DNA from: Rariloculus sp965263005
GTDB lineage: Bacteria; Pseudomonadota; Gammaproteobacteria; Steroidobacterales; Rariloculaceae
Reading direction: 5' to 3'
DNA: 64,000 bases
Assembly (NCBI RefSeq): GCF_965263005.1
Contig: NZ_OZ253579.1
Coordinates: forward strand, 4,030,001-4,094,000
The notes below the pieces were generated by a model. It did no database searches, was not told the DNA's origin, and worked only from the letters and a program-made list of their open reading frames with translations. Shown here one piece after another: positions 28,797-37,710 of the stretch (its first letter is position 1; every line of letters begins with the position of its first letter). Made by a program: the position numbers and the translations under genes.

Positions 28797-30203
28797 TCAG
28801 CTACCAGACTTGGTCCGCCAGCTATCCGCATAGTTCTCGCGCGCCTCTCGGGAGTAGGGCGTCGCTGAGACCCTGACTCGGATCTCCGCCTGCCTGTGGC
28901 GCTCGGTCGAGGTCTTGCCCGTAGCTTCGGGCTCGCCCCAGATCAGCGTCAGTTGGTCGCCGATCTGAACATCGTCGTCGACCACGCCAAGCGACAGCAT
29001 GCAGCGCTCGTTGTACGAGTACCCGCTGAACATCGACATGCCCGCCATTCGGCTGCCGTCGTTGAGCACGTCGGCGTTGGTCGACCCGTAGTTGGGCTGC
29101 GGGAAATCGATCCACTTGTACGGCGTGCCCTGGTCGAAAGACGAAGCGATGACCTTGAGCACATCGTCGCGGTTCCATTCGAGCGTGACCTTCCTGCGGT
29201 TCTTCCGGTCCTTGAGCTTCGCGAGCGCATCCTTGCCGATGAAGTCGGTTTTCCAGCCGATGTAGAAACCGTAACCGAGCTCGAAGGGATTGACGTAATA
29301 GTCCTCGATGTCATCGCTGACGAAGCTGCCGCCGATTGAGCCCACGGCCTCGTAGCTGTCCGCCGGGAGCCAGTCACGGTATTCCTGCAGCATGCCGTCG
29401 CCGCTATAAATCCCCGGGAGCGGTGACGGAATCCAACCCGACTCGAGTGTGTTCGTCGAATAGGCCCGGCTGCCGACGAGGTGAATATCCACACCGAGGT
29501 CGCGGGCTGCCTCGAGAATCGTGGACTGTATGTAGTGCTTGTCCGCATAAGGTCCCCAGATTTCCAGGCCCGGCGCGCCTGCCATGCCGTGCCGCAACGC
29601 CTGCACGCGCCGCGAGCCGACATTGATCCAGTCAACGTGGAAGAACTTGACGTCCGGAACCGGGCCGCCGTTGATCCTGTCGAAGATCCTGGCCGCGTCA
29701 GGCCCCTGGATCTGGAAGCGGTAATGGGTGCGGTAGATCGCCCGTCCGTCGGGGCGGCTGTCGGAACGCGGGTCGTGGATCAAGCCGACCTTGTGATTGC
29801 CAACGGCTTGATGGAACTTGACCCAGTTGGCCGTCGGCGCCCGGCCCACGAGGATGAACTTATCCTCGCGCTCCCGAAAGATGATCATGTCGCCGACCAC
29901 GTGCCCCGCGGGCGTGACGGGCACGAAGTGCTTGGCGCGGTTCAGATCGAAGTTCGCAAAGCTGTTGATCGCGATATTTTCGAGGAAAGCCTCGGCGTCG
30001 GGACCCTCGACGATGATCTCGTCCATGTGATGGGTCTGGTCGAACAGCACGGCCGACTCGCGCCACGCCGCCTGCTCGTTCCGCCAGTTTGAAAACTCCG
30101 CCGCCACGATCGGATAGACGTACATGCCGATCTTCGAATTCCGCAACAGGGCTACGGCGTTGCCATGCTCGCGCAGCACGGCGCTCAGGTTGTTTTCGGT
30201 CAT
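28797..30203 (-). CDS. LigM/DesA-like tetrahydrofolate-dependent aromatic O-demethylase
   Basis: The 468-residue protein is related to the glycine-cleavage T protein and, much more closely, to vanillate/3-O-methylgallate O-demethylase LigM and syringate O-demethylase DesA. It shares with them LLRNSKIGMYVYPIVAAEFS, ESAVLFDQTHHM, VGRAPTANW, RHGMAGAPGLEIWGPY, NTLESGWIPSPLPGIY and GGSFVSDDIEDYYVNPFE. These enzymes move a methyl group from a methoxyaromatic to tetrahydrofolate, giving 5-methyl-THF. ATG 30203 is preceded by GGAGGAGG. The exact aromatic substrate is inference. It is cytoplasmic. Confidence 0.88.
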   Translation of the reverse strand: MTENNLSAVLREHGNAVALLRNSKIGMYVYPIVAAEFSNWRNEQAAWRESAVLFDQTHHMDEIIVEGPDAEAFLENIAINSFANFDLNRAKHFVPVTPAGHVVGDMIIFREREDKFILVGRAPTANWVKFHQAVGNHKVGLIHDPRSDSRPDGRAIYRTHYRFQIQGPDAARIFDRINGGPVPDVKFFHVDWINVGSRRVQALRHGMAGAPGLEIWGPYADKHYIQSTILEAARDLGVDIHLVGSRAYSTNTLESGWIPSPLPGIYSGDGMLQEYRDWLPADSYEAVGSIGGSFVSDDIEDYYVNPFELGYGFYIGWKTDFIGKDALAKLKDRKNRRKVTLEWNRDDVLKVIASSFDQGTPYKWIDFPQPNYGSTNADVLNDGSRMAGMSMFSGYSYNERCMLSLGVVDDDVQIGDQLTLIWGEPEATGKTSTERHRQAEIRVRVSATPYSREARENYADSWRTKSGS

Positions 30204-30355
30204 TCCTCCTCCAGACACGGCAAAATCGCCTCCCGCGAATTCAGGTCAGCGCGCAATGATCGCACAGTTCGCAGGGTGATCTCATCGTAAGCAATCCCCG
30301 TCGGCCGCAGCATTGCACACCGTGCCGGCGCCGAATTTGCCGGCTGCGCCGGCGT

Positions 30356-30373
30356 CTTCGCCACGGACTGTTA
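30356..30373. repeat. Degenerate right end of the hairpin repeat family at a stop codon
   Basis: CTTCGCCACGGACTGTTA is a diverged copy of the family right end. The terminal TTA is the stop codon (TAA) of the minus-strand methyltransferase. The remaining element is not recognisable in 30240-30355. Confidence 0.5.
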
Positions 30374-31219
30374 TCGCCGAGTCGCCCGCCAGCCGACGAC
30401 GGTTCGGCCTCCTTGCCGCTCGATCTGCACGTAGCCGTACATGGCGTCGTCCTCGACCTGCCCGTCGAAGACATGGCGCGCATCGTTCAACTCGGCGCCG
30501 AAACGGAGCCTGTTAGCCTTGAGCGTCGCGGTGTCGCGCGCAACTACGGAACCCGAGCCCGCGATCTCGAGTTCGATTTCCTGGAACTGCTGGCGCACCG
30601 CGAGCGACAGGCGCTCGCCGCCGTCGATCTCGAGCAACCATTCGCCCTCGATGCGCGGCGGCACGATCCACAGCAGAATGCCGCCGCTCGAGCGCGCGCT
30701 CATGTCGTGGACATCGGGTTTCCACTCGCCCATGTGGAAGCTGTTCGAGACAACGCGCGTGCCGGCCCGGAGCTCGGCAAGCAGCTTCGGACGGAGCATG
30801 AGGTTCGCCTCGGGAAAGAGATAGAGCGTCACAACCGTGGCGCGGCCGATGTCGGCATCGAAAATGTCGCCGTGCACGAACGCGACTCGATCCGCCGCGC
30901 CGGACTCCCGAGCATTCGCCCGCGCCAGCTCCACAAGCTCGGGGTCGAGCTCGACACCATGAGCCAGCGCGCCGCGCCGCGCCGCCGCGATGACTATGCG
31001 CCCGTCACCCGAACCGAGGTCGATGACGTAATCATCGGGACCAACGCCGCCGACCTCGAGCATGAGCTCGACGTCTTCCTCGACGGTCGGCACGTAAGGT
31101 GCGACGAGCTCATCGGTCTGCGCCTGGGCAAGCGCCGCCGCGAGCAGGCAGGCCAGAGCGGCCGGCCGCGCCGCCGAAGCGGAATACCGCAGCGTTTCGG
31201 ACCCCCTCGAAGAAGGCAC
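30371..31219 (-). CDS. Exported class I SAM-dependent methyltransferase-like protein
   Basis: The 282-residue product has an N-terminal signal peptide (LACLLAAALAQAQ) and a well-formed methyltransferase motif I, YVIDLGSGDGRIVIAAARRG, an acidic residue at the end of strand 2 (GVELDPELVELA), and FVHGDIFDAD. The C-terminal part is a beta-rich extension. SAM is cytosolic, so an exported copy is odd. GTG start at 31219, 23 bases after the VOC gene stop, so the two are probably one operon. Confidence 0.78.
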   Translation of the reverse strand: MPSSRGSETLRYSASAARPAALACLLAAALAQAQTDELVAPYVPTVEEDVELMLEVGGVGPDDYVIDLGSGDGRIVIAAARRGALAHGVELDPELVELARANARESGAADRVAFVHGDIFDADIGRATVVTLYLFPEANLMLRPKLLAELRAGTRVVSNSFHMGEWKPDVHDMSARSSGGILLWIVPPRIEGEWLLEIDGGERLSLAVRQQFQEIELEIAGSGSVVARDTATLKANRLRFGAELNDARHVFDGQVEDDAMYGYVQIERQGGRTVVGWRATRR

Positions 31220-31242
31220 GCGAGCGTACTCAGCCAGGTCCG

Positions 31243-32205
31243 TCAGGACGGCCAGAGTTCGACCCTGATCCCGTCGGGGTCGGTGAGACGCAGGGCGTTG
31301 GCCGCGCCATCGACGGGACCGGTCTCGCCCCCCATGGACGCGATTCGAGCCGAGACTTCCGGTCGGTCGAAGGGTTCGGTCCTGACCGCGTAGCTGTCGA
31401 TCCCGGGAACCTCGCCGGACTGCGCTTCGCGGAACGCGAGCCTGAGATCGCCGTCGCTGATCCAGATCCGGTCCGGGTCGCGGCGCGCTACCTCAAAGCC
31501 GAACATCCGCTCGTAGAACGCGGCGGTCGCATCGAGGCTCGAAACGCGCAGCAGCAGGTGATCGAAGCCGCGCGGGACGACGAGCGGCGTCCCGGTATAC
31601 AGCGGATCGAGTTCCGTGATCGATCCGGCCGCAAGGCTCTCGCCGCCCTGCCCGCCCGCGACCTGGATCGCGATGCCATCCGGATCCCCGAACACGCCCT
31701 GGCCCAGGTACGCGAGATTCTCAGTTTCAAGCCGCCGCTGCCAGGCGACGGCGTCGAACGGCGCCGCGCTGACGCAATAGTGATCGACGTGCGGTACGGT
31801 CAGGCTGCTTGCCGGGAATGTGCCGATCGGGCCGATCGCGACACTGCCGGGATTGAGGTTGATGAAGTAGCGCAGGAACGGCTCGCGCTCGCCTCTCGGG
31901 TTGTTGCCGCCGAAGAGCCTGCCGTGGAACGTGGCCGACGCGATCACGTCGGGCACGGATACGCCGATGTGGTTGATCAGCGAGTCGATCGCGAGCGGCA
32001 GGTCGAGCGGCGTCGCCGCGGCCGCCTGCGCGAAAGCTCCTGGCGAAAGCAATGGCGTTGCGGCGAGCGCACACAGGCCGCCGACCGCGCGGCGGCGAGT
32101 GAGCCCGGCAAGACCCGCCCCGGTCCGGTCGTCAGTTGCTGTTGCCGCGCTCGGCGGCGCCGCTCGCGTGAAGCGCCCAGGTGTGGCGGAGGGTCGCGGG
32201 CTCAT
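31243..32205 (-). CDS. Tat-exported protein with two VOC domains
   Basis: The 320-residue product has a twin-arginine leader (TRRRAVGGLCALAATPLL), then two VOC domains. Domain 1 contains LINHIGVSVPDVIASATFHG and HVDHYCVSAAPFD; domain 2 contains FDHLLLRVSSLDATAAFYE and ends RLTDPDGIRVELWPS with a typical Glu metal ligand. The domain 1 end (GDPDGIAIQVAG) has Gln. ATG 32205 gives the complete leader. The ankyrin gene of module A follows upstream on the same strand with a short gap. Confidence 0.8.
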   Translation of the reverse strand: MSPRPSATPGRFTRAAPPSAATATDDRTGAGLAGLTRRRAVGGLCALAATPLLSPGAFAQAAAATPLDLPLAIDSLINHIGVSVPDVIASATFHGRLFGGNNPRGEREPFLRYFINLNPGSVAIGPIGTFPASSLTVPHVDHYCVSAAPFDAVAWQRRLETENLAYLGQGVFGDPDGIAIQVAGGQGGESLAAGSITELDPLYTGTPLVVPRGFDHLLLRVSSLDATAAFYERMFGFEVARRDPDRIWISDGDLRLAFREAQSGEVPGIDSYAVRTEPFDRPEVSARIASMGGETGPVDGAANALRLTDPDGIRVELWPS

Positions 32206-32266
32206 CTCGAGGCGCCGCCAGTGTCTTGTCCAAACAACGATGCAATGTAATTCGCTGGACAGGACA

Positions 32267-33847
32267 TCAGGACTCCGGGAGTTCGCAGTCCGGCTGTGCG
32301 CTGCACAACGCCACGAGCAGTTTCGCCGTATCCTCGAACACGACGATGGACGATCCGCGCTCATGGCCGCCGGCCCGACCGAGTGCGGCGTCGACCGCCG
32401 TGCGACCCTCGGCGTCACGTGCGTCGATCTTCGCGCCGCGGTCGACGAGGAACTCGACCGCGTCGTTCCAGCCCCAGAACGCGGCGCCGAAGAGCGCGGT
32501 CTGGCCCGGACCACGGCCGCCCCGACCGCCCCGACCACCCGTCGAACGCGCCTCGAGGTCGGCGCCCGCCTCGAGCAGGACGGCGAGCGCCTCGATGGAC
32601 TTCTCCTGCACGTCTTCGGTCAGATAATGCGGAATGCCCGGCCCGTAGCCGCGAATATCGCATTCGAGCGAACCGTAGCCTGCCGCCGCCATGAGCGGCG
32701 TGATTCCGCTCTCGTTCGGCAACTCGAGCATCGCGCCGTGCTCGATCAGGAGCCGCATGGCGGGCGTGTCGAACGTCTTGGCCGCGCGCAGCAGCGGGGT
32801 CGCTCCGACCGTGAGCATCGAATCGCAGCCGCGGTCCGGGCCGCGGGCCCGATACGGCGGCACCAGCTTGAGCTGAACGTTCGGGTTCGCGCCGGCCGCG
32901 AGGATCTGCTCGATGAGTTCGAGGCTCGTCGTCTCGTCGGTCGAACGCCGGTCCGGACGGCCGCCCCTGGGAATCGTGTCCATGTCGACAGCGGTATAGA
33001 GCGGCGTGCGCCCCCACCAGTCCCAGATATCGAGCATCGCGCCCGCGTCGACGAGATACGCCGCAACATCGAAGTGAAAGTTGTTGATCGCAACGATGAG
33101 CGGTGTCTCATTGCGCGGCCCGGACAGATCGGGGTCGGCGCCGCCCTCGACGAGCGCTCGCACACATTCGACACAGCCCTGCCGGGCCGCATACATGAGC
33201 GCAGTCAGCCCGCCGAAAGGCCGGTACAAGCGGCGCCGCTCGGCCGAGACCTGCCGTTGCCAATCGTTGGGGTCGGAACGGGCGTTCGGATCCGCGCCGT
33301 ACTCGAGCAGGAGCTTGACCATTTCGGGCTGCTCCTGGGCCGCGGCCCATATCAGCGCGGTCTGGTTCCGCCAGGTTTCGCGCGCATTGACGTCGGCGCC
33401 GCGTTCGAGCAGCGCGCGTGCAGCGGCAACGTTGTTGCCCCGGGCCACGACCATGAGCGGCGTCTGGCCGTCCGGGCCCGGCGCGCCGACATCGGCGCCG
33501 GCCGCGAGCAGCCGCTCGACGACCGCGAGGTTGCCGGTGACCGCGGCTTCGCCGAGCGGTGTGGAACCGAAGTCGTTCGCCGCGTTGACGTCGGCGCCGG
33601 CTTCGATGAGTTCATCAACGAGTTCGACGTTGTCGCGATACACCGCCCAGTGCACCGCTGTCGTGCCGTCGACCAGGCGCGTGTTGACGTCGGCGCCGGC
33701 TTCGAGTGCGGCGAGCGCTGCCGCGAGGTCGTCGCGTTCCGCCGCGTCGACAAGCTCGGCGGCCTTGAGCGGGGCGCCTGCCGCACCGATCGACAGCAGC
33801 GCGGCAAGAAACCGGAGCCGCCTCGATGCGCCGCCGCGACTGGTCAC
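32267..33847 (-). CDS. Exported ankyrin-repeat protein (module A)
   Basis: The 526-residue product has a signal peptide (LRFLAALLSIGAAGAPLKA) and about ten ankyrin repeats, for example DVNTRLVDGTTAVHWAVYRD and DVNARETWRNQTALIWAAAQ. Several longer inter-repeat insertions occur, including DIWDWWGRTPLYTAVDMD, which is shared with module C but not with module B. It starts at GTG 33847, two bases after the DUF1552 stop, so it is translationally coupled. Ankyrin repeats are protein-binding scaffolds; a periplasmic partner, perhaps the DUF1552 or cytochrome protein, is inference. Confidence 0.88.
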   Translation of the reverse strand: MTSRGGASRRLRFLAALLSIGAAGAPLKAAELVDAAERDDLAAALAALEAGADVNTRLVDGTTAVHWAVYRDNVELVDELIEAGADVNAANDFGSTPLGEAAVTGNLAVVERLLAAGADVGAPGPDGQTPLMVVARGNNVAAARALLERGADVNARETWRNQTALIWAAAQEQPEMVKLLLEYGADPNARSDPNDWQRQVSAERRRLYRPFGGLTALMYAARQGCVECVRALVEGGADPDLSGPRNETPLIVAINNFHFDVAAYLVDAGAMLDIWDWWGRTPLYTAVDMDTIPRGGRPDRRSTDETTSLELIEQILAAGANPNVQLKLVPPYRARGPDRGCDSMLTVGATPLLRAAKTFDTPAMRLLIEHGAMLELPNESGITPLMAAAGYGSLECDIRGYGPGIPHYLTEDVQEKSIEALAVLLEAGADLEARSTGGRGGRGGRGPGQTALFGAAFWGWNDAVEFLVDRGAKIDARDAEGRTAVDAALGRAGGHERGSSIVVFEDTAKLLVALCSAQPDCELPES

Positions 33848-33849
33848 GC

Positions 33850-35199
33850 TCAGACCTCGACCATCTCGCCCGTGCTGTCGCCCACCGACTCGACGGGCAC
33901 GCCGGCGCGCAGGAGCAGCGTGAGCAGCAGGTTTGCGATCGGCGTGTGGTCCGGATAGCGCAGATGCTGGTTGCCCTTGATCGTACCGTTGCCGCCGCCG
34001 AAGACGAGTGTCGGCAACGGAAACGAGTCGTGGTTGTTGCTGTTGCTCATGTTGCTGCCGTAGAGAAAGATCGAGTTGTCCAGCATCGAGCCGCCGTCGC
34101 CGTCGGGCATCTCCGACAGCCGCGTCAGAAATCCGTTGAACACTTCGCTGTGGTAGCGCTGCACGATGACGAGCTTCTCCATGGCCTGCCTGTTCTCGGC
34201 ATGGTGGGAGAGTGGATGGAACGCGTCTGGCACGCCGACATGGTTATAGGGGGTATTGCTGACCTCCGCCGCCATCATGAACGTCGCGATGCGTGTCATG
34301 TTGGTCTGATAAGCGACCGACAACAGGTCGAACATCAAGCGAAGCCGTTCATCGAAGCCCGGCGTTGCGACCGGTATCTCGGGCAGATCGACGCCCGTCA
34401 GGTCGCGCTCGCCGAGCATTTCGACCCGGCGCTCGATCTCGCGCACGCTGTCGAGATAGTCGTTGACTATCGAGCGGTCGGCTGCGCCGAGTTCGCGCCC
34501 CAGATCCCTGATCTCGGCCATGACCATGTCGAGCACGCTCGTGTAGTCCGACGCGATCCTGCTGCGCTGTGCGGCCGTGTCGCCGCGGCCGAACATCCTC
34601 TCGAAGACCTTGCGCATATCGGCCTCCATCGGCAGCGGCGTCGTTGCCGTGCGAAACGAGATCGTGCGGCTGTAGCTGCATCCGTAGCCCGCGTCGCAAC
34701 CCGAGCTGCCGCCGCGCTGCTCGGTCGCGAGTTCGACCGAGGGGAGCGGCGTCTCCTGGCCGATGTGGCGCGCAGCGATCTGATCGACCGTGACGCCGCC
34801 ACTTGGAGTCTGATCGCGATTCGGATGAACGCAACTGAGCCACGTGCCCGGAATGATGGCATGCACGGCAGAGCTCTCGGCCGGCCGGTTGCCGAGGCCG
34901 CTGACGACTGTCATGTGGCGCTGCATTGGCGCGAACGGCTCGAGAATGGGTTTCAGATCGAAATCGGCGCCCTCGGAATCCGGCGTCCAATGGTTCATTT
35001 CCTCGCCGAATCGCGTGTTGTTCATGATCGCGCCGTGGGGCAGGTAGAAGAAGCCCATGCGCGGCCGTGCTGCGGCGGCGGTCTGCGACAACGCTGTCCC
35101 CGCCGGCACCATGGCGCCGAGCAGCGGCAGTCCGATCGAAACGCCGCCCGCCCGCAGGAAGGTGCGGCGCGCCAAGTGCTTTTTCGTGATGAAATTCAT
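33850..35199 (-). CDS. DUF1552 protein, Tat-exported (module A)
   Basis: The 449-residue product opens with KKHLARRTFLRAGG, a twin-arginine signal, so it probably folds before export and may carry a cofactor. DUF1552 features include GFFYLPHGAIMNNTRF, HWTPDSEGADFDLKPILEP, GVPDAFHPLSHHAENR and the final LLLTLLLRAGVPVESVGDST. Function unknown. Starts 3 bases after the cytochrome gene stop. Closer to the module C protein than to module B. Confidence 0.9.
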   Translation of the reverse strand: MNFITKKHLARRTFLRAGGVSIGLPLLGAMVPAGTALSQTAAAARPRMGFFYLPHGAIMNNTRFGEEMNHWTPDSEGADFDLKPILEPFAPMQRHMTVVSGLGNRPAESSAVHAIIPGTWLSCVHPNRDQTPSGGVTVDQIAARHIGQETPLPSVELATEQRGGSSGCDAGYGCSYSRTISFRTATTPLPMEADMRKVFERMFGRGDTAAQRSRIASDYTSVLDMVMAEIRDLGRELGAADRSIVNDYLDSVREIERRVEMLGERDLTGVDLPEIPVATPGFDERLRLMFDLLSVAYQTNMTRIATFMMAAEVSNTPYNHVGVPDAFHPLSHHAENRQAMEKLVIVQRYHSEVFNGFLTRLSEMPDGDGGSMLDNSIFLYGSNMSNSNNHDSFPLPTLVFGGGNGTIKGNQHLRYPDHTPIANLLLTLLLRAGVPVESVGDSTGEMVEV

Positions 35200-35202
35200 C
35201 GC

Positions 35203-37641
35203 TCAGTCCTCATTCTCTGTCCGGCTCCGCACCTCGGCGACGGAAACCTCACGCTCCGGTACGCTGCGCATCCGAAACGGCGCGCTCTCGGCAATGCCCC
35301 TGACGATAGCGGCGAAGCTGTAACCGCTCGCGGCTGCGTCGCGAACGATTCGCCGCACGGCCGGCATGTCGTAGTACTCGATTCTGCGCCCGAGGGCGTA
35401 GGTCACGAGCTTCCCGGTCAGCGCCTGCACGAACTGCCCTGGGTCTTCGGTCAACGCGTTTCGCAGGTCGATGGGACTTCGGACCTCGCCGCCGCCCGCA
35501 AGTTCGCCGCTCGGATCGACGGCAACGCCGCTGTCACGCTCGATGCGCCGCCACTCGCCGATCGCATTGTAGTTGTCGAGCGCCTGGCCCAGCGGATCTA
35601 TGACGCCGTGGCAGTGGTTGCACGATGGCTCGCTGCGGTGCAGCTCGAGGCGCTGGCGCACCGACTTCGGCACATCGCCCGGCACGGGCGTGAGGTTCGT
35701 CTCCACCCCGGGCGGCGGCGATGCAGGCGGGGTCCCGAGCAGACTGTCCATGATCCAGGCGCCGCGCAACACGGGCGAAGTGCGATCAGGGTATGACGTC
35801 ACCATGAGCACGTTGCCCTTGCCCAGCAGGCCCCAGCGATTCGGGTCGTCGAGCTCGACGCGGCGGAACCGGTCGCCGCGCACGCCGGGAATGCCATAGT
35901 GGCGCGCGAGGCGCTCGTTGACGAACGTGTACGGCGCCGCGAGCAGGTCGACCACGCTCGACTCCGCGTCGCGCAGGACGCTGTCGAGGAAGAGCTCGAT
36001 CTCCCGCCTGAACGCCCTGCGCAGATCCTCGTCGAAGTTCGGATAAAGCCGCGGGTCCGGATCGATCGTGTCCATGATCGGCACGCCGAGCCACTGAAAA
36101 CCGAAATTGGTCACGAGCGATATCGAGCGGGGATCGCCGAGCATGCGTTCGATTTCGTTCGCATAGACTTGCCTGTCGCCGAGCCGGCCGTTTTCGGCGA
36201 GAGCGAGCAGCCGTTCGTCGGGACCGGTGCTCCAGAGGAAGAACGCGAGCCGCCAGGCGAGCTCGAGATCGCTGATCGCGTAGGAATCGCCGGGGGCGAG
36301 TCCCTCCGGCGGGCCGCCGGGCTCGATGCGGTAGAGGAAATTCGTGCTCGACAGGATGGCGAGCAACCCCATCTGGATTCCGCCCTCGAAGCCGTCCGTT
36401 TCGCTGCCGGACTCGTAGAAGCCGAGCACGCTCGCCATGTCGGCATCGGTCACGGGGCGGCGGAATGCGAGGCGCGCCAACCGCGTGAGGATCCGCTCTG
36501 CGCACGGCCGCTCCTGCTCTGCCGTCTCGGGGTAGCAGATGAAAATACGCTCGCGGCTGCGCGTCGGCCCGCTTATGCCGGATGCACCGTACGGCCCGAC
36601 AATCTCAAGGCCAAGGATGCGCGGCACGTCGGGAATACCCTCGCCCGGGATGAAGCTTTCCAGCAGATAGTCCGACTCGGCAAAGCTGCGAGCGAGGAAC
36701 GCGGCGCCGATCTGGTGGTAACCGGCCGAGACAGGCAGGCGGATGTCGTGGAAGCGGCTCCTGATCGCGTTGACGGCGGAGATCTGGTCCTGGTCGACGG
36801 AGCGAAGCTCGGCCTCGCCGCCGAGCCGGTTCTCGAAGACCGGGCTGGCGTCGATGGTCAGGATCGCGCGGTGTTCGAACTCGAGCCAGCCTTGCGGATA
36901 GGCCCTGAGCTCGGCTCCGGGCTCCGCGTTCACGTCGATACTGAACACGTACTCGCCGTCCGCCGGGAAATAGTGCTCTACGACCACACCGTCGCGCGTC
37001 CCGAGCGGCAAGCCGTCGACGTGCCGGGTGTGGTTTTCGACGTCCGTCGTATACACGGTGCGTACGGCACTCGCTCGGCCGTCCCCTACGGCCTGTAGGC
37101 TGACGTCGCGAGCGGCCGCGATGTACTGGTCAAGATAGGTCGGCGTGACTCGCAGAACCTCGGCGACGTTGTCGAAGCCGTCGCTCGCGATATCCGGAGG
37201 CAAAATCCGATCCGCGTCGACGCTGACGCCGAGCAGATCCTCGACCGCGGTTGCGTACTCGGTCCGGTTGAGCCTGTGCAGCACCACCCGGCCTGCATAT
37301 GCGCCGCGCGATTCGGCCGAGGCATCGAGACTCGCCTCGAGCGCAGCGACGAAGTCGTCGACCTCCCCGCCGGCCGGATGCGTGCCGCCCGGCGGCGGCA
37401 TGAGGTGGCCGCGAAGCTTGCGGACCACTGGCTCCCAGAGTTCAGGGTTGGCCGCGACGTCGGCGGGCAAAGCGTCATCGAACGAAAGCTCGCCGGCATA
37501 GTCGATGCTGTTATGGCAGTCGGCGCAGTATCGGTCGAGCATGCCCCACCGGCTGGCAACGACCTCCTCGGGCGACTGCGTGCACGCCGCCGCCAACAGC
37601 ACCGCTGCCGCGCCAACCGGGATTGCGAGTCGTTGGTTCAT
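35203..37641 (-). CDS. DUF1587/1592/1588/1585 cytochrome-like lipoprotein (module A)
   Basis: The 812-residue protein has a lipoprotein signal (LLAAAC, Cys20) and a first heme motif CADCH at 39-43. In order follow DUF1587 (HRLNRTEYATAVEDLLG), a beta-rich region, DUF1595 (ARLAFRRPVTDADM), DUF1592 (LELAWRLAFFLWSTGPDERL), DUF1588 with a second heme motif CNHCH (GVIDPLGQALDNY after it) and DUF1585 at the end (TYALGRRIEYYDMPAVRRIV). This domain chain is best known from Planctomycetes. It is expected at a periplasmic membrane face, with possible electron-transfer or oxidative role unknown. Confidence 0.9.
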   Translation of the reverse strand: MNQRLAIPVGAAAVLLAAACTQSPEEVVASRWGMLDRYCADCHNSIDYAGELSFDDALPADVAANPELWEPVVRKLRGHLMPPPGGTHPAGGEVDDFVAALEASLDASAESRGAYAGRVVLHRLNRTEYATAVEDLLGVSVDADRILPPDIASDGFDNVAEVLRVTPTYLDQYIAAARDVSLQAVGDGRASAVRTVYTTDVENHTRHVDGLPLGTRDGVVVEHYFPADGEYVFSIDVNAEPGAELRAYPQGWLEFEHRAILTIDASPVFENRLGGEAELRSVDQDQISAVNAIRSRFHDIRLPVSAGYHQIGAAFLARSFAESDYLLESFIPGEGIPDVPRILGLEIVGPYGASGISGPTRSRERIFICYPETAEQERPCAERILTRLARLAFRRPVTDADMASVLGFYESGSETDGFEGGIQMGLLAILSSTNFLYRIEPGGPPEGLAPGDSYAISDLELAWRLAFFLWSTGPDERLLALAENGRLGDRQVYANEIERMLGDPRSISLVTNFGFQWLGVPIMDTIDPDPRLYPNFDEDLRRAFRREIELFLDSVLRDAESSVVDLLAAPYTFVNERLARHYGIPGVRGDRFRRVELDDPNRWGLLGKGNVLMVTSYPDRTSPVLRGAWIMDSLLGTPPASPPPGVETNLTPVPGDVPKSVRQRLELHRSEPSCNHCHGVIDPLGQALDNYNAIGEWRRIERDSGVAVDPSGELAGGGEVRSPIDLRNALTEDPGQFVQALTGKLVTYALGRRIEYYDMPAVRRIVRDAAASGYSFAAIVRGIAESAPFRMRSVPEREVSVAEVRSRTENED

Positions 37642-37710
37642 TGTTGGTGCCGTCAGGCGGCAGCTACAGCCAAATGGTACCTGTTGACCGGATGAAAACT
37701 CCTGGCCGTT

